Counted from the first letter of the stretch, positions 32,796 to 41,673 are shown. The stretch is 64,000 nucleotides of DNA from DASUPK01 sp963843085 (GCA_963843085.1 CAWJJG010000001.1:62001-126000); one strand, 5' to 3'. Notes: a model not told the origin generated them from the sequence alone. Translations and numbers: made by a program.

Positions 32796-32936
32796 GCCGG
32801 TCTTGTTTACCCGCCGAGCGGGACGGACCCAACAAGGGGGTCCGGAAAAGAGACCGGCGAGGCGACCCCAGGGGGATGAAGGCCGCCTCGCCGGGTTGGC
32901 CAACGTGCTGGACGCCTGAAACGGGTGCCGTTGGCC
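32796..32936 (+). promoter_or_regulatory. Candidate structured leader RNA upstream of ccdA, with mutually exclusive stems
   Basis: GCCGGTCT (32796-32803) pairs with AGACCGGC (32851-32858) and encloses CCCGC-cga-GCGGG (32810-32822) and CGGACCC/GGGTCCG (32824-32830, 32838-32844), a three-way junction. The next stem CCGGCGAGGCG (32854-32864) pairs perfectly with CGCCTCGCCGG (32884-32894) and shares five bases with the first, so the two exclude each other. A further stem GGCCAACG/CGTTGGCC lies at 32898-32905 and 32929-32936. The remaining 90 bases to ccdA show no gene. Part may simply be the DUF72 terminator region. Confidence 0.45.
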
Positions 32937-33026
32937 GGGGGATCCGGATGCAGCCCGAACCCTACGGGCGCCCGTATCCATCAACATCAGGGCTGAGCCG
33001 CACATTCAGTCAGTACAAATCACCCA

Positions 33027-33773
33027 ATGACCAGCGATCCCACGGCCCTTCCCGGCGTCCTCACGGCCCTCGCCGCGGGGATCGTCTCCTTCCTCTCCCC
33101 GTGCGTGCTGCCACTGGTGCCCGGTTACCTGTCGGCGGTGACGGGGGTGGCCGCCGCCGATCTCGAGACAGCCGGCTGGCGGCGGGTGATCGTCCCCAGC
33201 CTCCTCTTCGTCGCAAGCTTCTCGGCGATCTTCATCCTGCTCGGGCTCGGAGCGACGTCGATCGGCAGCGCGCTGCAGGAGCACCAGATCCTGCTGGACA
33301 AGATCGCGGCGTGGGTGATCATCGCCATGGGCGTGTTCTTCATCAGCGCTCTCTTCCTCCCGCAGCTCAACCGGGAATGGCACGTCGAGGGCCTTCTGGA
33401 GCGAGCCGGCACCGGCGGGCCCGTGGTCGCCGGCCTCGCCTTCGGCCTGGCGTGGACGCCCTGTATCGGCCCAACCCTCGCGGCGATCCTGAGCGCGGCG
33501 GCGGTCTCCGGCTCGGCGCTGCACGGCGGCCTGCTGCTCGCGGTCTACTCGGCTGGCCTGGCGATTCCCTTCCTGCTCACCTCGGTCGCGTTCACCCGGA
33601 TGACGACCGCGTTCGCCGTCGTCAAGCGCCACTACCCCCTGATCATGGCGATCGGCGGAGTGATCCTGATCGCCTTTGGCATCGCGATCCTCACCGGCTG
33701 GTTCGACACCTTCAATCGCTGGGCGCAGGACCTGCTCAACAGTCTCGGCATCAACTGGTCGGCGGAGGTCTAG
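33027..33773 (+). CDS. ccdA: Cytochrome c biogenesis protein CcdA
   Basis: 248 residues, six predicted membrane helices in two related halves. The two redox cysteines are in FLSPCVLPLVPGY and AWTPCIGPTLAA, as in CcdA/DsbD. It carries reducing power from cytoplasmic thioredoxin across the membrane to apocytochrome c or other extracytoplasmic thiol proteins. No cytochrome c assembly genes follow it here, but a thioredoxin-like gene lies at 37050. It is preceded by a 230-base non-coding region. Confidence 0.93.
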   Translation: MTSDPTALPGVLTALAAGIVSFLSPCVLPLVPGYLSAVTGVAAADLETAGWRRVIVPSLLFVASFSAIFILLGLGATSIGSALQEHQILLDKIAAWVIIAMGVFFISALFLPQLNREWHVEGLLERAGTGGPVVAGLAFGLAWTPCIGPTLAAILSAAAVSGSALHGGLLLAVYSAGLAIPFLLTSVAFTRMTTAFAVVKRHYPLIMAIGGVILIAFGIAILTGWFDTFNRWAQDLLNSLGINWSAEV

Positions 33774-33838
33774 CGGCGAACGAATCCCGGCCCAGAGAGA
33801 CCTCGCACCCACCACGTAACCCAAGGATGGAGTGAACG

Positions 33839-34645
33839 ATGAATGCGAACAAGGCACTGTGGGAGAAGGGCGACTTCACGCGCATCGCGGAGACGATGCG
33901 GGAGAGTGGCGACGAGGTCGTGGACAAGCTCGGCCTCAAGGACGGAATGCAGGTGCTCGATCTGGGCTCCGGTGACGGAACCACCGCGATCCCCGAGGCC
34001 CAGCGAGGTGCCGAGGTGCTGGCCGTCGACATCTCGAGCACCTTGGTCGCTGCCGGCAACGCGCGCGCGAAGGAGGCCGGCCTCACCAACGTCCGGTTCC
34101 AGGAGGGCGACGCGACCGACCTGAGCGACCTCGACGACGAGAGCTTCGACCTGGTGGTGAGCATCTTCGGTGCGATGTTCGCTCCGAAGCCGTTCGACGT
34201 CGCGAAGGAGATGGTCCGGGTCACCAAGCCCGGTGGGCGCATCGTGATGGGCAACTGGATCCCCAACGACCCCACATTGGTCGCGCAGATCCTCAAGATC
34301 AGCGCCTCTTACTCCCCCCCACCGCCGGAGGGGTTCGTCAGCCCGATGACCTGGGGAGTCGAGGAGAACGTCATCGAGCGGTTCGCCGAGGCCGGGGTCT
34401 CCGAAGATCGGATCTCGTGCGAGCGCGACACCTACACCTTCGACTTCGGCGGCACCCCCGCGGAGCTGGTGGCGGTCTTCAGGGACTATTACGGGCCGAC
34501 CATGAACGCGTTCGACGCGGCAGCCTCGGACGGCCGCCAGGGCGACCTTCAGCGCGAGCTCGAGGACCTGTTCGAAAAACAGAACACCAGCGAGGACGGA
34601 ACCTACATCCCCGCGACGTTCCTGCGGGTGACCGTCGAGCGGTAG
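33839..34645 (+). CDS. Class I SAM-dependent methyltransferase
   Basis: 268 residues. Motif I VLDLGSGDGTTAIP, acidic AVDIS, EGDATDLSDLDDESFDLVV and GAMFAPKPFDVAKEMVRVTKPGGRIVMGNW match UbiE/COQ5-like enzymes. The C-terminal half is less conserved, and the substrate is unknown. The ATG follows a good ribosome-binding site (GGATGGAG, five bases). The flavin monooxygenase gene begins 45 bases after its stop, so they might act in one pathway on a small molecule; that is inference. Confidence 0.85.
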   Translation: MNANKALWEKGDFTRIAETMRESGDEVVDKLGLKDGMQVLDLGSGDGTTAIPEAQRGAEVLAVDISSTLVAAGNARAKEAGLTNVRFQEGDATDLSDLDDESFDLVVSIFGAMFAPKPFDVAKEMVRVTKPGGRIVMGNWIPNDPTLVAQILKISASYSPPPPEGFVSPMTWGVEENVIERFAEAGVSEDRISCERDTYTFDFGGTPAELVAVFRDYYGPTMNAFDAAASDGRQGDLQRELEDLFEKQNTSEDGTYIPATFLRVTVER

Positions 34646-34690
34646 CTCCTGGCCAGCCAGCCAGTCTTCCCTAGACTCCGTCGGGCCTCG

Positions 34691-36064
34691 ATGTCCGCCA
34701 AGCCAACCACCTGCGTAATCGGCGCCGGGATCAGCGGCCTGACCACCGGCAAGGCCCTGTCGGACTGGGGCCTGCCCTACACCTGCTTCGAGGCGAGTGA
34801 CGACGTCGGCGGCAACTGGTACTTCGGAAACCCGAACGGCCGCTCCTCGGCGTACCGGTCGCTTCACATCGACACCTACCGCGACAGCGTCTCCTTCCGG
34901 GACATGCCGATGGGCGACGAGTACCCGGACTATCCGCACCACGAGCGCATTCGCGCCTACATCAACGACTACGCCGACGCCTTCGCTCTCCGTGACCGGA
35001 TTCGCTTCCAGGCCCCCGTCAAGCACGCCGAGCGCCACACTGAGGGCGGCTGGAAGGTCACGCTCGAGGACGGCACGGTTCAGGAGTTCGACTTCCTTGC
35101 GGTCGGCAACGGCCATCACTGGGATCCCCGCTACCCCGACTTCCCCGGAACCTTCGAGGGCGAGACCCTCCACTCCCACCACTACCTCTCTCCCACCGAG
35201 CCGCTCGATCTGACCGGAAAGCGCGTGCTGGTGGTGGGCATCGGCAACAGCGCAGTGGACATCGTTTCGGAGCTCTCGCGCAAGGGGGTCGCCGATCAGG
35301 TCTTCATCTCCACGCGGAGCGGCGCCTGGGTGATGCCCAAGTACCTGTTCGGGCAGCCGGTGGGCAAGCTGGTCAGGACCAACCCCCACCTGCCCGTGAA
35401 GCTCCAGCGCTGGCTCGCACGGCCGCTGCCGTATCTGGCCTCAGGCCGGATGGAGGACTTCGGGCTCCCCCACCCCAACCACGACTTCCTCGAGGCCCAC
35501 CCGACGGTCTCCAGCGAGCTGCTGCTGCGGCTCGGGTCCGGCGATGCAATCGCGAAGCCGAACATCGAGGAGCTGCAGGGCGACAGCGTGCGCTTCGAGG
35601 ATGGCTCGGTCGAGGAGGTCGACGCGATCATCTACGCGACGGGCTACAAGATCACCTTCCCCTTCTTCGACGAGGACTTCATCTCGGCGCCCGAGAACCG
35701 GTTGCCGCTCTACAAGCGGATCTTCAAGCCTGGAATCGACGATCTTGCGTTCGTGGGCTTCGCTCAGACCGTGCCGACGCTCTTCCCGTTCATCGAGCTG
35801 CAGAGCAAGATCGTCGCCCGGTACGTCGGCGGCGACTATGCGCTGCCGAGCGTCTCCGAGATGGAGGAGACGATCAGGCGCGATCACGAGAAGCACTACG
35901 GCAAGGTGGTCGACCGGCCGCGACACACCATGCAGATCGACTGGTACATCTACGAGCACGACATCCGGACGCGTGAGATCCCGGCTGGCCGCCGGCGGGC
36001 CGAGCAGGGGCTGGGCCCGAAGCTGGCCGGCCGCGTCCTGACGGCGGAGGCTGCAGCTGCCTGA
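34691..36064 (+). CDS. Flavin-containing monooxygenase
   Basis: 457 residues. The FAD motif is VIGAGISGL (9-17), the NADPH motif VVGIGNSAVDI (about 180), and between them the FMO fingerprint FEGETLHSHHY (F-x-G-x-x-x-H-x-x-x-Y). ATGYKITFPF near residue 320 is also typical. These enzymes oxygenate N, S or ketone groups using NADPH and O2. The natural substrate cannot be named. The stop overlaps the probable true start of the next hydrolase gene. Confidence 0.9.
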   Translation: MSAKPTTCVIGAGISGLTTGKALSDWGLPYTCFEASDDVGGNWYFGNPNGRSSAYRSLHIDTYRDSVSFRDMPMGDEYPDYPHHERIRAYINDYADAFALRDRIRFQAPVKHAERHTEGGWKVTLEDGTVQEFDFLAVGNGHHWDPRYPDFPGTFEGETLHSHHYLSPTEPLDLTGKRVLVVGIGNSAVDIVSELSRKGVADQVFISTRSGAWVMPKYLFGQPVGKLVRTNPHLPVKLQRWLARPLPYLASGRMEDFGLPHPNHDFLEAHPTVSSELLLRLGSGDAIAKPNIEELQGDSVRFEDGSVEEVDAIIYATGYKITFPFFDEDFISAPENRLPLYKRIFKPGIDDLAFVGFAQTVPTLFPFIELQSKIVARYVGGDYALPSVSEMEETIRRDHEKHYGKVVDRPRHTMQIDWYIYEHDIRTREIPAGRRRAEQGLGPKLAGRVLTAEAAAA

Positions 36065-36164
36065 GCGGCGCGAACTCTCCTTCCCCTCCCACGGGGAGAC
36101 CTGCGCCGCCTGGCACCTGAGCGGCGAGGGCGACGCGTTCGCCGGCGCGCGGGGTCGTCCCTGC

Positions 36165-37025
36165 GTGGCGATGGCCCACGGCTTCGGAGGAACGATGGAC
36201 TCGGGCCTCCTTCCCTTCGCTGAGGCATTCGCGGAGGCCGGCCTGGACGTTCTGCTCTTCGACTACCGCTGCTTCGGGAGGTCCACCGGCGAGCCCCGGC
36301 AATTCGCCTGGCCGCCGCGCCACCGCGAGGACTACAGAGCGGCGGTGGAATTCGCCCGCGGGCTCGACGGCGTCGACCCGGAGCGAATCGTCCTCTGGGG
36401 TACCTCCTGGTCTGGCGGTCACGTCGTCTACGTCGCCGCCGACGACCCCACCATCGCCGCGATGATCTGCCAGACGCCGGACCTCGACGGCGTCGCCACG
36501 CTTCGCAATCTCGGGGACTACGCCGGCATCGGGCAGCAGCTTCAGCTGAGTCTTCGCGGCGCCCGGGATGCATGGCGGATGCTGCGGGGCGAGGAGCCGC
36601 TGATGATCCCCACCGTCGGGCCTCCCGGGTCGCTCGCCGCGATGAGCAGCGGGGAGTCCGAGCCGGGCATGCGGGCCGTCGCGGGGCCCGAATGGCAGAA
36701 CGAGGTCACCGGGCGAGCCGCATTCGCCGAGTGGACGAACCGGGCGATCTCCCGGATGGAGAAGGTTCGGTGCCCGATCCTCGTTCAGATCGGGGATCGC
36801 GACTCGATCGCGCCGCCGGCGGCTGCCCGCGCGGCCGCCTGGAAGGCGAAGGGGCACGTCGAGGTCCACGAGTACCCGATCGCCCACTTCGACATCTACG
36901 TGGGCGAGGGTCGCGAGCACGCGATTCGCGACCAGCTCCATTTCCTGCGCCGCCACCTGGGCGCCACAGCCGCGAAGTCCACGGGCCGGTTCGCGAAGCA
37001 GGCGACGGCCGCCACGGCCGGCTGA
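36165..37025 (+). CDS. Alpha/beta hydrolase (dienelactone/X-Pro-peptidase-like)
   Basis: 286 residues from the GTG at 36165. VAMAHGFGGTMDSG, LLFDYRCFGRSTGEPRQ, LWGTSWSGGHV (nucleophile Ser) and a C-terminal PIAHFDIY with His are seen. The same frame is open upstream to 36057 and encodes RRELSFPSHGETCAAWHL, the normal first strands of this family. The only start there is CTG at 36057, with GGAGG six bases before it. The real protein is therefore probably about 36 residues longer and overlaps the monooxygenase stop. The substrate is unknown. Confidence 0.85.
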   Translation: MAMAHGFGGTMDSGLLPFAEAFAEAGLDVLLFDYRCFGRSTGEPRQFAWPPRHREDYRAAVEFARGLDGVDPERIVLWGTSWSGGHVVYVAADDPTIAAMICQTPDLDGVATLRNLGDYAGIGQQLQLSLRGARDAWRMLRGEEPLMIPTVGPPGSLAAMSSGESEPGMRAVAGPEWQNEVTGRAAFAEWTNRAISRMEKVRCPILVQIGDRDSIAPPAAARAAAWKAKGHVEVHEYPIAHFDIYVGEGREHAIRDQLHFLRRHLGATAAKSTGRFAKQATAATAG

Positions 37026-37049
37026 CCCGCCCCACTACCCTCAGGGACA

Positions 37050-37808
37050 GTGATCAGCGACGTCTCAGAGCAGGAGTTTCAGGCCAAGGTCATCGAGCGC
37101 TCGAAGCAGGTCCCGGTGGTCGTCGACTTCTGGGCAGAGTGGTGCGGGCCGTGCCGGACGCTCGGCCCCGCCATCGAGGATGCAGTCCGCAAGCGGAACG
37201 GCGAGATCGAGCTCGCCAAGGTCGACACCGACCGTAACCCGGGTATCGCACAGGAGTTCCAGATCGCCAGCATCCCCGCCGTCAAGGCGTTCAAGGACGG
37301 CAAGGTCGTCTCCGAGTTCATCGGCGCGATTCCGCCGGCCCGGATCGAGGCCTTCCTCAACGAGATCGTGCCCTCCGAGGCCGACCGGCTCGCGGAGTCC
37401 GGCGGCGAGGATGATCTCCGCGCGGCGCTCGAACTCGATCCGCGAAACGCCAGAGCGGCGGTCGGCCTGGCCCGGATCCTGCTCGGTCGCGGCGAGGACA
37501 GCGAGGCACTCGAGACGCTCAGGCCGTTCCCGCATGACTTCGTCGCCGACGGCCTGATGGCCCGCGCCGAGCTCTCGGCATCCGGAAACGGGGCCGAGGC
37601 GGAGGAGCTTCCCAAGGCGTTCGCCGCCTGGGACGAGGACAATCCGGAGGAGGCGCTCGAGCAGCTGCAGGCCGCTTTGACCGGCGAGCAGGACTCGAGT
37701 CGCAAGGACCAGTTGCGCCGCGTGATGGTTGCGATCTTCACCGAGCTCGGCGCGGATCACCCGCTTGCGCGGGAGCATCGTCGCCGCCTGGCTGCGGCCC
37801 TCAACTAG
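37050..37808 (+). CDS. Thioredoxin-TPR protein (CnoX/YbbN-like)
   Basis: 252 residues. The N-terminal thioredoxin fold has WAEWCGPCRTLGP with redox Cys32 and Cys35, and the cis-Pro in IASIPAV. The C-terminal half is helical with TPR-like repeats (ALELDPRNARAAVGLARILLGRGE and following). Proteins of this shape in E. coli (CnoX) hold stressed substrates for GroEL. The WCGPC motif predicts true reductase activity here, unlike the E. coli protein. The start is a GTG 24 bases after the hydrolase. Confidence 0.9.
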   Translation: MISDVSEQEFQAKVIERSKQVPVVVDFWAEWCGPCRTLGPAIEDAVRKRNGEIELAKVDTDRNPGIAQEFQIASIPAVKAFKDGKVVSEFIGAIPPARIEAFLNEIVPSEADRLAESGGEDDLRAALELDPRNARAAVGLARILLGRGEDSEALETLRPFPHDFVADGLMARAELSASGNGAEAEELPKAFAAWDEDNPEEALEQLQAALTGEQDSSRKDQLRRVMVAIFTELGADHPLAREHRRRLAAALN

Positions 37809-38101
37809 GCCGGGGGCTTCTCCATCGGGCCGCTTGGCACGGCGACTTCGATCGGGATTCCGAGGGCCTCCGCCTCCTCGATGCCCTCGCCCTCCTGATC
37901 GCGTGAGCAGATGATTCGGAAGGCGCCGGTGCCGAGCTCGGGATCGGGGACGATCGGCAGGCCGCGGATCTCCTCCCAGCCCAGGCGCTCGCATTCGAAG
38001 GGGTTCATGCGCACCTCGCTGGCCGGGAACGGACAGTTCGAGTTGTGCTGGTCGATCGCCTTGGAGATCGCCTCGAGGTTCTTCGCTTCGGCGTTCGTCA
38101 C
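37805..38101 (-). CDS. Conserved hypothetical protein, small and acidic
   Basis: 98 residues, no recognised domain. It begins with a helix (NAEAKNLEAISKAIDQHN), then NCPFPASEVRMNPFECERLGWEEIRGLPI, with three cysteines in all, and an acidic C-terminus. The segment around CPFPASEVRMNPFECERLGW could bind a metal or nucleotide, but no known motif fits. It is convergent with the thioredoxin gene (four-base overlap) and divergent from dinB by 56 bases. The frame shows codon use like its neighbours, so it is likely real. Confidence 0.65.
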   Translation of the reverse strand: MTNAEAKNLEAISKAIDQHNSNCPFPASEVRMNPFECERLGWEEIRGLPIVPDPELGTGAFRIICSRDQEGEGIEEAEALGIPIEVAVPSGPMEKPPA

Positions 38102-38157
38102 CGCCGCCCAAAATAGCGCCCTCCGTCGCCCACCGGGCGTAATCTCGCTGCTCGCAG

Positions 38158-39219
38158 GTGATCGCCCACGTCGACATGGACGCCTTTTACGTCTCCATCG
38201 AGATGCTGCGGCATCCCGAGCTTCGCGGCAAGCCGGTGGTGGTGGCCTACGACGGCCCTCGGGGCGTGGTGACGACCGCGTCCTACGAGGCGCGCAGGTA
38301 CGGCGTCCACTCCGCGTTGCCGATGGTGACCGCCCGCCGCCGCTGTGCGGACCTCGCGGTCCTCCCGGTCGACATGCAGCTCTATAAGCGCGGCTCGGTC
38401 AAGGTGATGGAGACCCTGCGGGAATTCAGCGACGAGGTCGAGGTCGTCGGCCTCGACGAGGCGTACGTCGACCTCTCGGGCTCCCCCGTCCCCCAGTCGC
38501 GCGCCCACGAGATCAAGCGCCGGATCAAGGACGTCACCTGGCTCGTCTGCTCGATCGGACTCGCGCCGAACAAGCTGATGGCGAAGATCGCGTCTGATCT
38601 CGACAAGCCGGACGGGTTCTTCAAGCTCGATCACGAGAACTGGCTGGAGACGGTCGGAGAGAAGCCGGCCTCGCTGCTGCCCGGCGTCGGCCCTAAGACG
38701 TTCGAGCGGCTCCGATCCATCGGGATCGAGACGGTCGCCCAGCTGGCGGACACCGATGAGCTGACCCTCGCTCGGGCCTTCGGTCCCAACCATGGAGGTG
38801 GCCTGCGCGCCCGTGCGAACGGCGTCGGGAGCACGAAGCTGAACGAGGACACGGTCCGCAAGTCGGAGAGCCGTGAGACGACCTTTCCCGAGGACGTCAC
38901 CGACCGGGAGTTCCTGCGCGAGACGGTCGAGCGCCTCGCCCGCTCCGTCTGCGAGAGCCTCGCCCGGAACAGGCGGCGCGGCCGCACGGTGACCCTGAAG
39001 ATCCGGCTGCAGCCATTCAAGACCTACACGCGCTCGCGCACGCTGCCCGCTCATACGTGCGACCCGGATCAGGTCGCCGCGACCGCTCGCGAGCTGCTCG
39101 AGCGCTTCGACCCCCAGCGGCCCGTTCGGCTGGTGGGAGTCGGCCTGGCCGGGCTGGCGGAGGACGAAGCTCCTCGACACCAGCCCGGACCACAACCAAG
39201 CGGGTTGCTCTTCGGCTGA
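38158..39219 (+). CDS. dinB: DNA polymerase IV (Y family)
   Basis: 353 residues. Error-prone translesion polymerase. Palm motifs HVDMDAFYVSIE (metal Asp residues) and VVGLDEAYVDLS (catalytic Asp-Glu) are intact. The HhH thumb LLPGVGPKTFERLRSIGI and the little-finger domain follow. The C-terminus ends in QPSGLLFG, which may serve as the beta-clamp-binding tail. The start is a GTG. No LexA box was found in front of it, although recA in this window has one. Confidence 0.94.
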   Translation: MIAHVDMDAFYVSIEMLRHPELRGKPVVVAYDGPRGVVTTASYEARRYGVHSALPMVTARRRCADLAVLPVDMQLYKRGSVKVMETLREFSDEVEVVGLDEAYVDLSGSPVPQSRAHEIKRRIKDVTWLVCSIGLAPNKLMAKIASDLDKPDGFFKLDHENWLETVGEKPASLLPGVGPKTFERLRSIGIETVAQLADTDELTLARAFGPNHGGGLRARANGVGSTKLNEDTVRKSESRETTFPEDVTDREFLRETVERLARSVCESLARNRRRGRTVTLKIRLQPFKTYTRSRTLPAHTCDPDQVAATARELLERFDPQRPVRLVGVGLAGLAEDEAPRHQPGPQPSGLLFG

Positions 39220-39254
39220 CGCCTCAGAGCACCCTTGCATCTACTGAACCCCGA

Positions 39255-39926
39255 CTAGCGCGTGGTGAGCACGGTTCCCGTGGACGGGAAGCCGAGCTTG
39301 GCCTTGGTGGCCGCCGTCAGGTCGTACTCGCGGTTGCCCGCGTAGGGACCCCTGTCGATCACGGGGACCTTGACGGTCTTGCTGTGATAGCGGAGCGTGA
39401 CCTTCGAGCCACAGGGGAGCGTCTTGTTCGCGACGCCCAGTTTCCCGGGGCTCAGCGTTCCACCGCAGGCGAGTCCGCCTCCGTAGAGGCCGGGGCCATA
39501 GTAGGAGGCCTCGGCTGGACGGAAGGCGTTCACCGTCATCCGGTGCGAGCGAACGGTCGAGTTGACGACCTTTGCGCGCGCCCGGTAGGTGCCGGAACCG
39601 CCCGCATGCCAGCGCACGCGGTAGCTGCCGTCGGGCCGGGTGTGCGTGCGGATCTTCCGCCCTCCCACTCGAACGACGACCCGTCGGCTGCCACCCGGCG
39701 TGACCCGGCCGCGGAACTTGACGGTGTCATGCGCCATCACGTTCCGGTGACCGGCGAGGGTGATCCCGGTGGCGGGGCTGCCGGAGGCGGTCGCCTCCGG
39801 TGCGGTTCCGGTGCTGGGAACCACCGCAGCTCCAGCTATCCCTGCAGTGACCATCATTGCCAGGGCGGGCAGCAGCGCTAGCGCAGCCCGCCTCCGCTTC
39901 CAACGGAAGCGACGCAAGTGAAACAC
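39255..39926 (-). CDS. RlpA-like secreted protein with double-psi beta-barrel
   Basis: 223 residues. A basic start and a hydrophobic segment (about 12-32) form a signal peptide or anchor. A beta-rich domain (about 60-125) precedes the C-terminal RlpA/DPBB domain: ASYYGPGLYGGGLACGGTL, GVANKTLPCGSKVTL, VPVIDRGPYAGNREYDLT. The catalytic-type Asp and the fold match RlpA, which binds or cleaves naked glycan strands of peptidoglycan. The GTG at 39926 is supported by AGAGAGG four bases upstream. A c-di-AMP riboswitch (39940-40106) controls it. Confidence 0.88.
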   Translation of the reverse strand: MFHLRRFRWKRRRAALALLPALAMMVTAGIAGAAVVPSTGTAPEATASGSPATGITLAGHRNVMAHDTVKFRGRVTPGGSRRVVVRVGGRKIRTHTRPDGSYRVRWHAGGSGTYRARAKVVNSTVRSHRMTVNAFRPAEASYYGPGLYGGGLACGGTLSPGKLGVANKTLPCGSKVTLRYHSKTVKVPVIDRGPYAGNREYDLTAATKAKLGFPSTGTVLTTR

Positions 39927-39939
39927 CTGCCTCTCTCTG

Positions 39940-40106
39940 CCGCCTACGGGGTTAGCTGACGGGCTCGCGACGCTGATGCGAGGGTGCGCCGCTAGGCGCA
40001 ACCCGTTTTGTTCACATCAGTGCCGTTAAGGGCGGAACACCGCCCCATTCGCCCCTGCTACTTGGGTCCCCCGCTGGCCTGATTTCCGTCAAGGCCACTC
40101 GGCGAG
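39940..40106 (-). promoter_or_regulatory. c-di-AMP riboswitch (ydaO/yuaA class)
   Basis: Read leftwards, the conserved core blocks of the ydaO class appear in order: GCGGGGGACCCA, then GGGGCGAATGGGGCGG, and at the 3' end CCCGTCAGCTAACCCCGTAGGCG. The first stem CGCC (40104-40101) pairs with GGCG near 39944-39941, and GGCCT/AGGCC forms the next hairpin. It ends about 15 bases before the start codon, beside the ribosome-binding site. In Actinobacteria this class commonly controls cell-wall hydrolases, turning them off when c-di-AMP is high. Confidence 0.92.
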
Positions 40107-40191
40107 TTGTTTGGCGACTATCGAACGATGCAGGGTAGGTGCGCAATTTGCGTATTTATGTGACGGTCCGCACACGTGGTATGCGACGATC

Positions 40192-41673
40192 ATGGGCATG
40201 ACCGACCGGCTGAGCGGCCTGGATTCCTCATTCCTTCATCTGGAGCGGGATGGGACGCACATGCACGTCGCCTCGACGACGATCTTCGAGGGCCCCGCAC
40301 CCCCCTACCTCGAGTTCCGCGACCACATCGAGTCGCGACTGCACCTGGTCCCCCGCTTCCGGCAGAAGCTGCGCTTCGTCCCCTTCGGCCAGGGTCGTCC
40401 CGTCTGGGTCGATGACCCGCACCTGAACCTCGCCTACCACGTGCGCCACACCTCCCTGCCCGAGCCCGGCTCCGAGCAGCAGCTGCGGGTCCTTGCGGCG
40501 CGGATCTTCTCCCAGCAGCTCGACCGCTCCAAGCCGCTCTGGGAGCTGTGGCTGATCGAGGGGCTGAAGGGAGACCGCTTCGCGATCGTCGGCAAGACGC
40601 ATCACGCGATGGTCGACGGCGTCTCGGGAGTTGACATAACAACGGTCCTCTTCGACGTCGAGAAGGAGCCGGCCGACCCTCCCCGGCCCCCCGAGCGATG
40701 GGTTCCCGCGCCCGAGCCAAGCCGTGCGCAGCTGCTCTCCGAGGCGCTGGTTCAGCGGGCGTTCGACCCGCGCGAGGCGTTTCGCGGGCTCCGCCGCGTC
40801 GTCCGGGGGCCGAGGCGCGCCTTCCGCAAGGCGTCCGAGGCAGTCGTCGCGGCCGGCAGCTTCGCCTGGGCCGGGATCGCGGCTCCCAAGAGCCCCTTCA
40901 ACTTCGATGTCGGGCCCCATCGCCGCTTCGCCTGGGTGCGCGCGTCGCTCTCGGACATGAAGCAGATCAAGAACGAACTAGGCGGCACCGTCAACGACGT
41001 GATCCTGGCGGCGGTCGCGGGCGCGCTCGGACGCTACATGCGCAAGCGCGGGCTGCCGACCCACGGGCTGGAGCTTCGCGCGATGGTTCCCGTGAGCGTG
41101 CGCACGAAGGACCAGCACGGTTCGCTCGGCAACCAGGTGACGTCGATGATGGCTCCGCTTCCGGTCTGGTGCGAGGACCCGGTACGGCGGATGGAGGTCG
41201 TTCGCCGGTCGATGGGCGACCTCAAGCAGTCCAAGCAGGCGATGGGCGCCACGCTTCTCACCCAGCTGGCCGACTTCGCTCCCCCCACCGTCGCGGGGCA
41301 GGCTGCGCGGTTGCAGTCGCGGCAGCGGTTCTTCAACCTCGTGGTCACCAACGTCCCGGGCCCGCAGTTCCCGCTCTTCCTGCTCGGCCGGCGCATGGAG
41401 CGCGTCTTTCCCATGGTGCCGCTTGCCAAGAACCAGGGGATCTGCGTGGGGATCATGAGCTACGACGGCCAGGTCAACTTCGGCCTGATCGGCGACTACG
41501 ACGGCATGCCCGACCTGCAGGACCTGGCCAAGGACCTGGAGGAGTCGATCGCGGAGCTGGTCGAGGCCGCCGGCGGCCGCCCCGGGCTCCTGCGGCGCTT
41601 CGTCCCGCAGGCGGGCGACGAGTCAGCCCAGCAGAACGGGCACGGCGAGCGCGAGGAGTCGCCCGCCGGCTAG
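40192..41673 (+). CDS. Wax ester synthase / diacylglycerol acyltransferase (WS/DGAT)
   Basis: 493 residues. It esterifies fatty alcohols or diacylglycerol with acyl-CoA for storage lipid. The catalytic motif HHAMVDG is near residue 145, preceded by LSGLDSSFLHLE and PLWELWLIEGL, and followed by NDVILAAVAGALGRYM and VTNVPGPQFPLFLLG. The ATG at 40192 is used; ATG 40198 is an alternative. The 85 bases between its start and the divergent riboswitch must hold both promoters. The stop overlaps the convergent ChbG-like gene by four bases. Confidence 0.93.
   Translation: MGMTDRLSGLDSSFLHLERDGTHMHVASTTIFEGPAPPYLEFRDHIESRLHLVPRFRQKLRFVPFGQGRPVWVDDPHLNLAYHVRHTSLPEPGSEQQLRVLAARIFSQQLDRSKPLWELWLIEGLKGDRFAIVGKTHHAMVDGVSGVDITTVLFDVEKEPADPPRPPERWVPAPEPSRAQLLSEALVQRAFDPREAFRGLRRVVRGPRRAFRKASEAVVAAGSFAWAGIAAPKSPFNFDVGPHRRFAWVRASLSDMKQIKNELGGTVNDVILAAVAGALGRYMRKRGLPTHGLELRAMVPVSVRTKDQHGSLGNQVTSMMAPLPVWCEDPVRRMEVVRRSMGDLKQSKQAMGATLLTQLADFAPPTVAGQAARLQSRQRFFNLVVTNVPGPQFPLFLLGRRMERVFPMVPLAKNQGICVGIMSYDGQVNFGLIGDYDGMPDLQDLAKDLEESIAELVEAAGGRPGLLRRFVPQAGDESAQQNGHGEREESPAG

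Noticed and set aside
32820..32850. Likeness of GGTCCGGAAAAG to the tip of signal recognition particle RNA
   Set aside because: The flanking helices and the AGCAGC side of the loop are missing.
38027..38039. GAAC-N5-GTTC near dinB as a LexA box
   Set aside because: The spacer is five bases instead of four, and the site lies inside the divergent gene, far from the dinB start.
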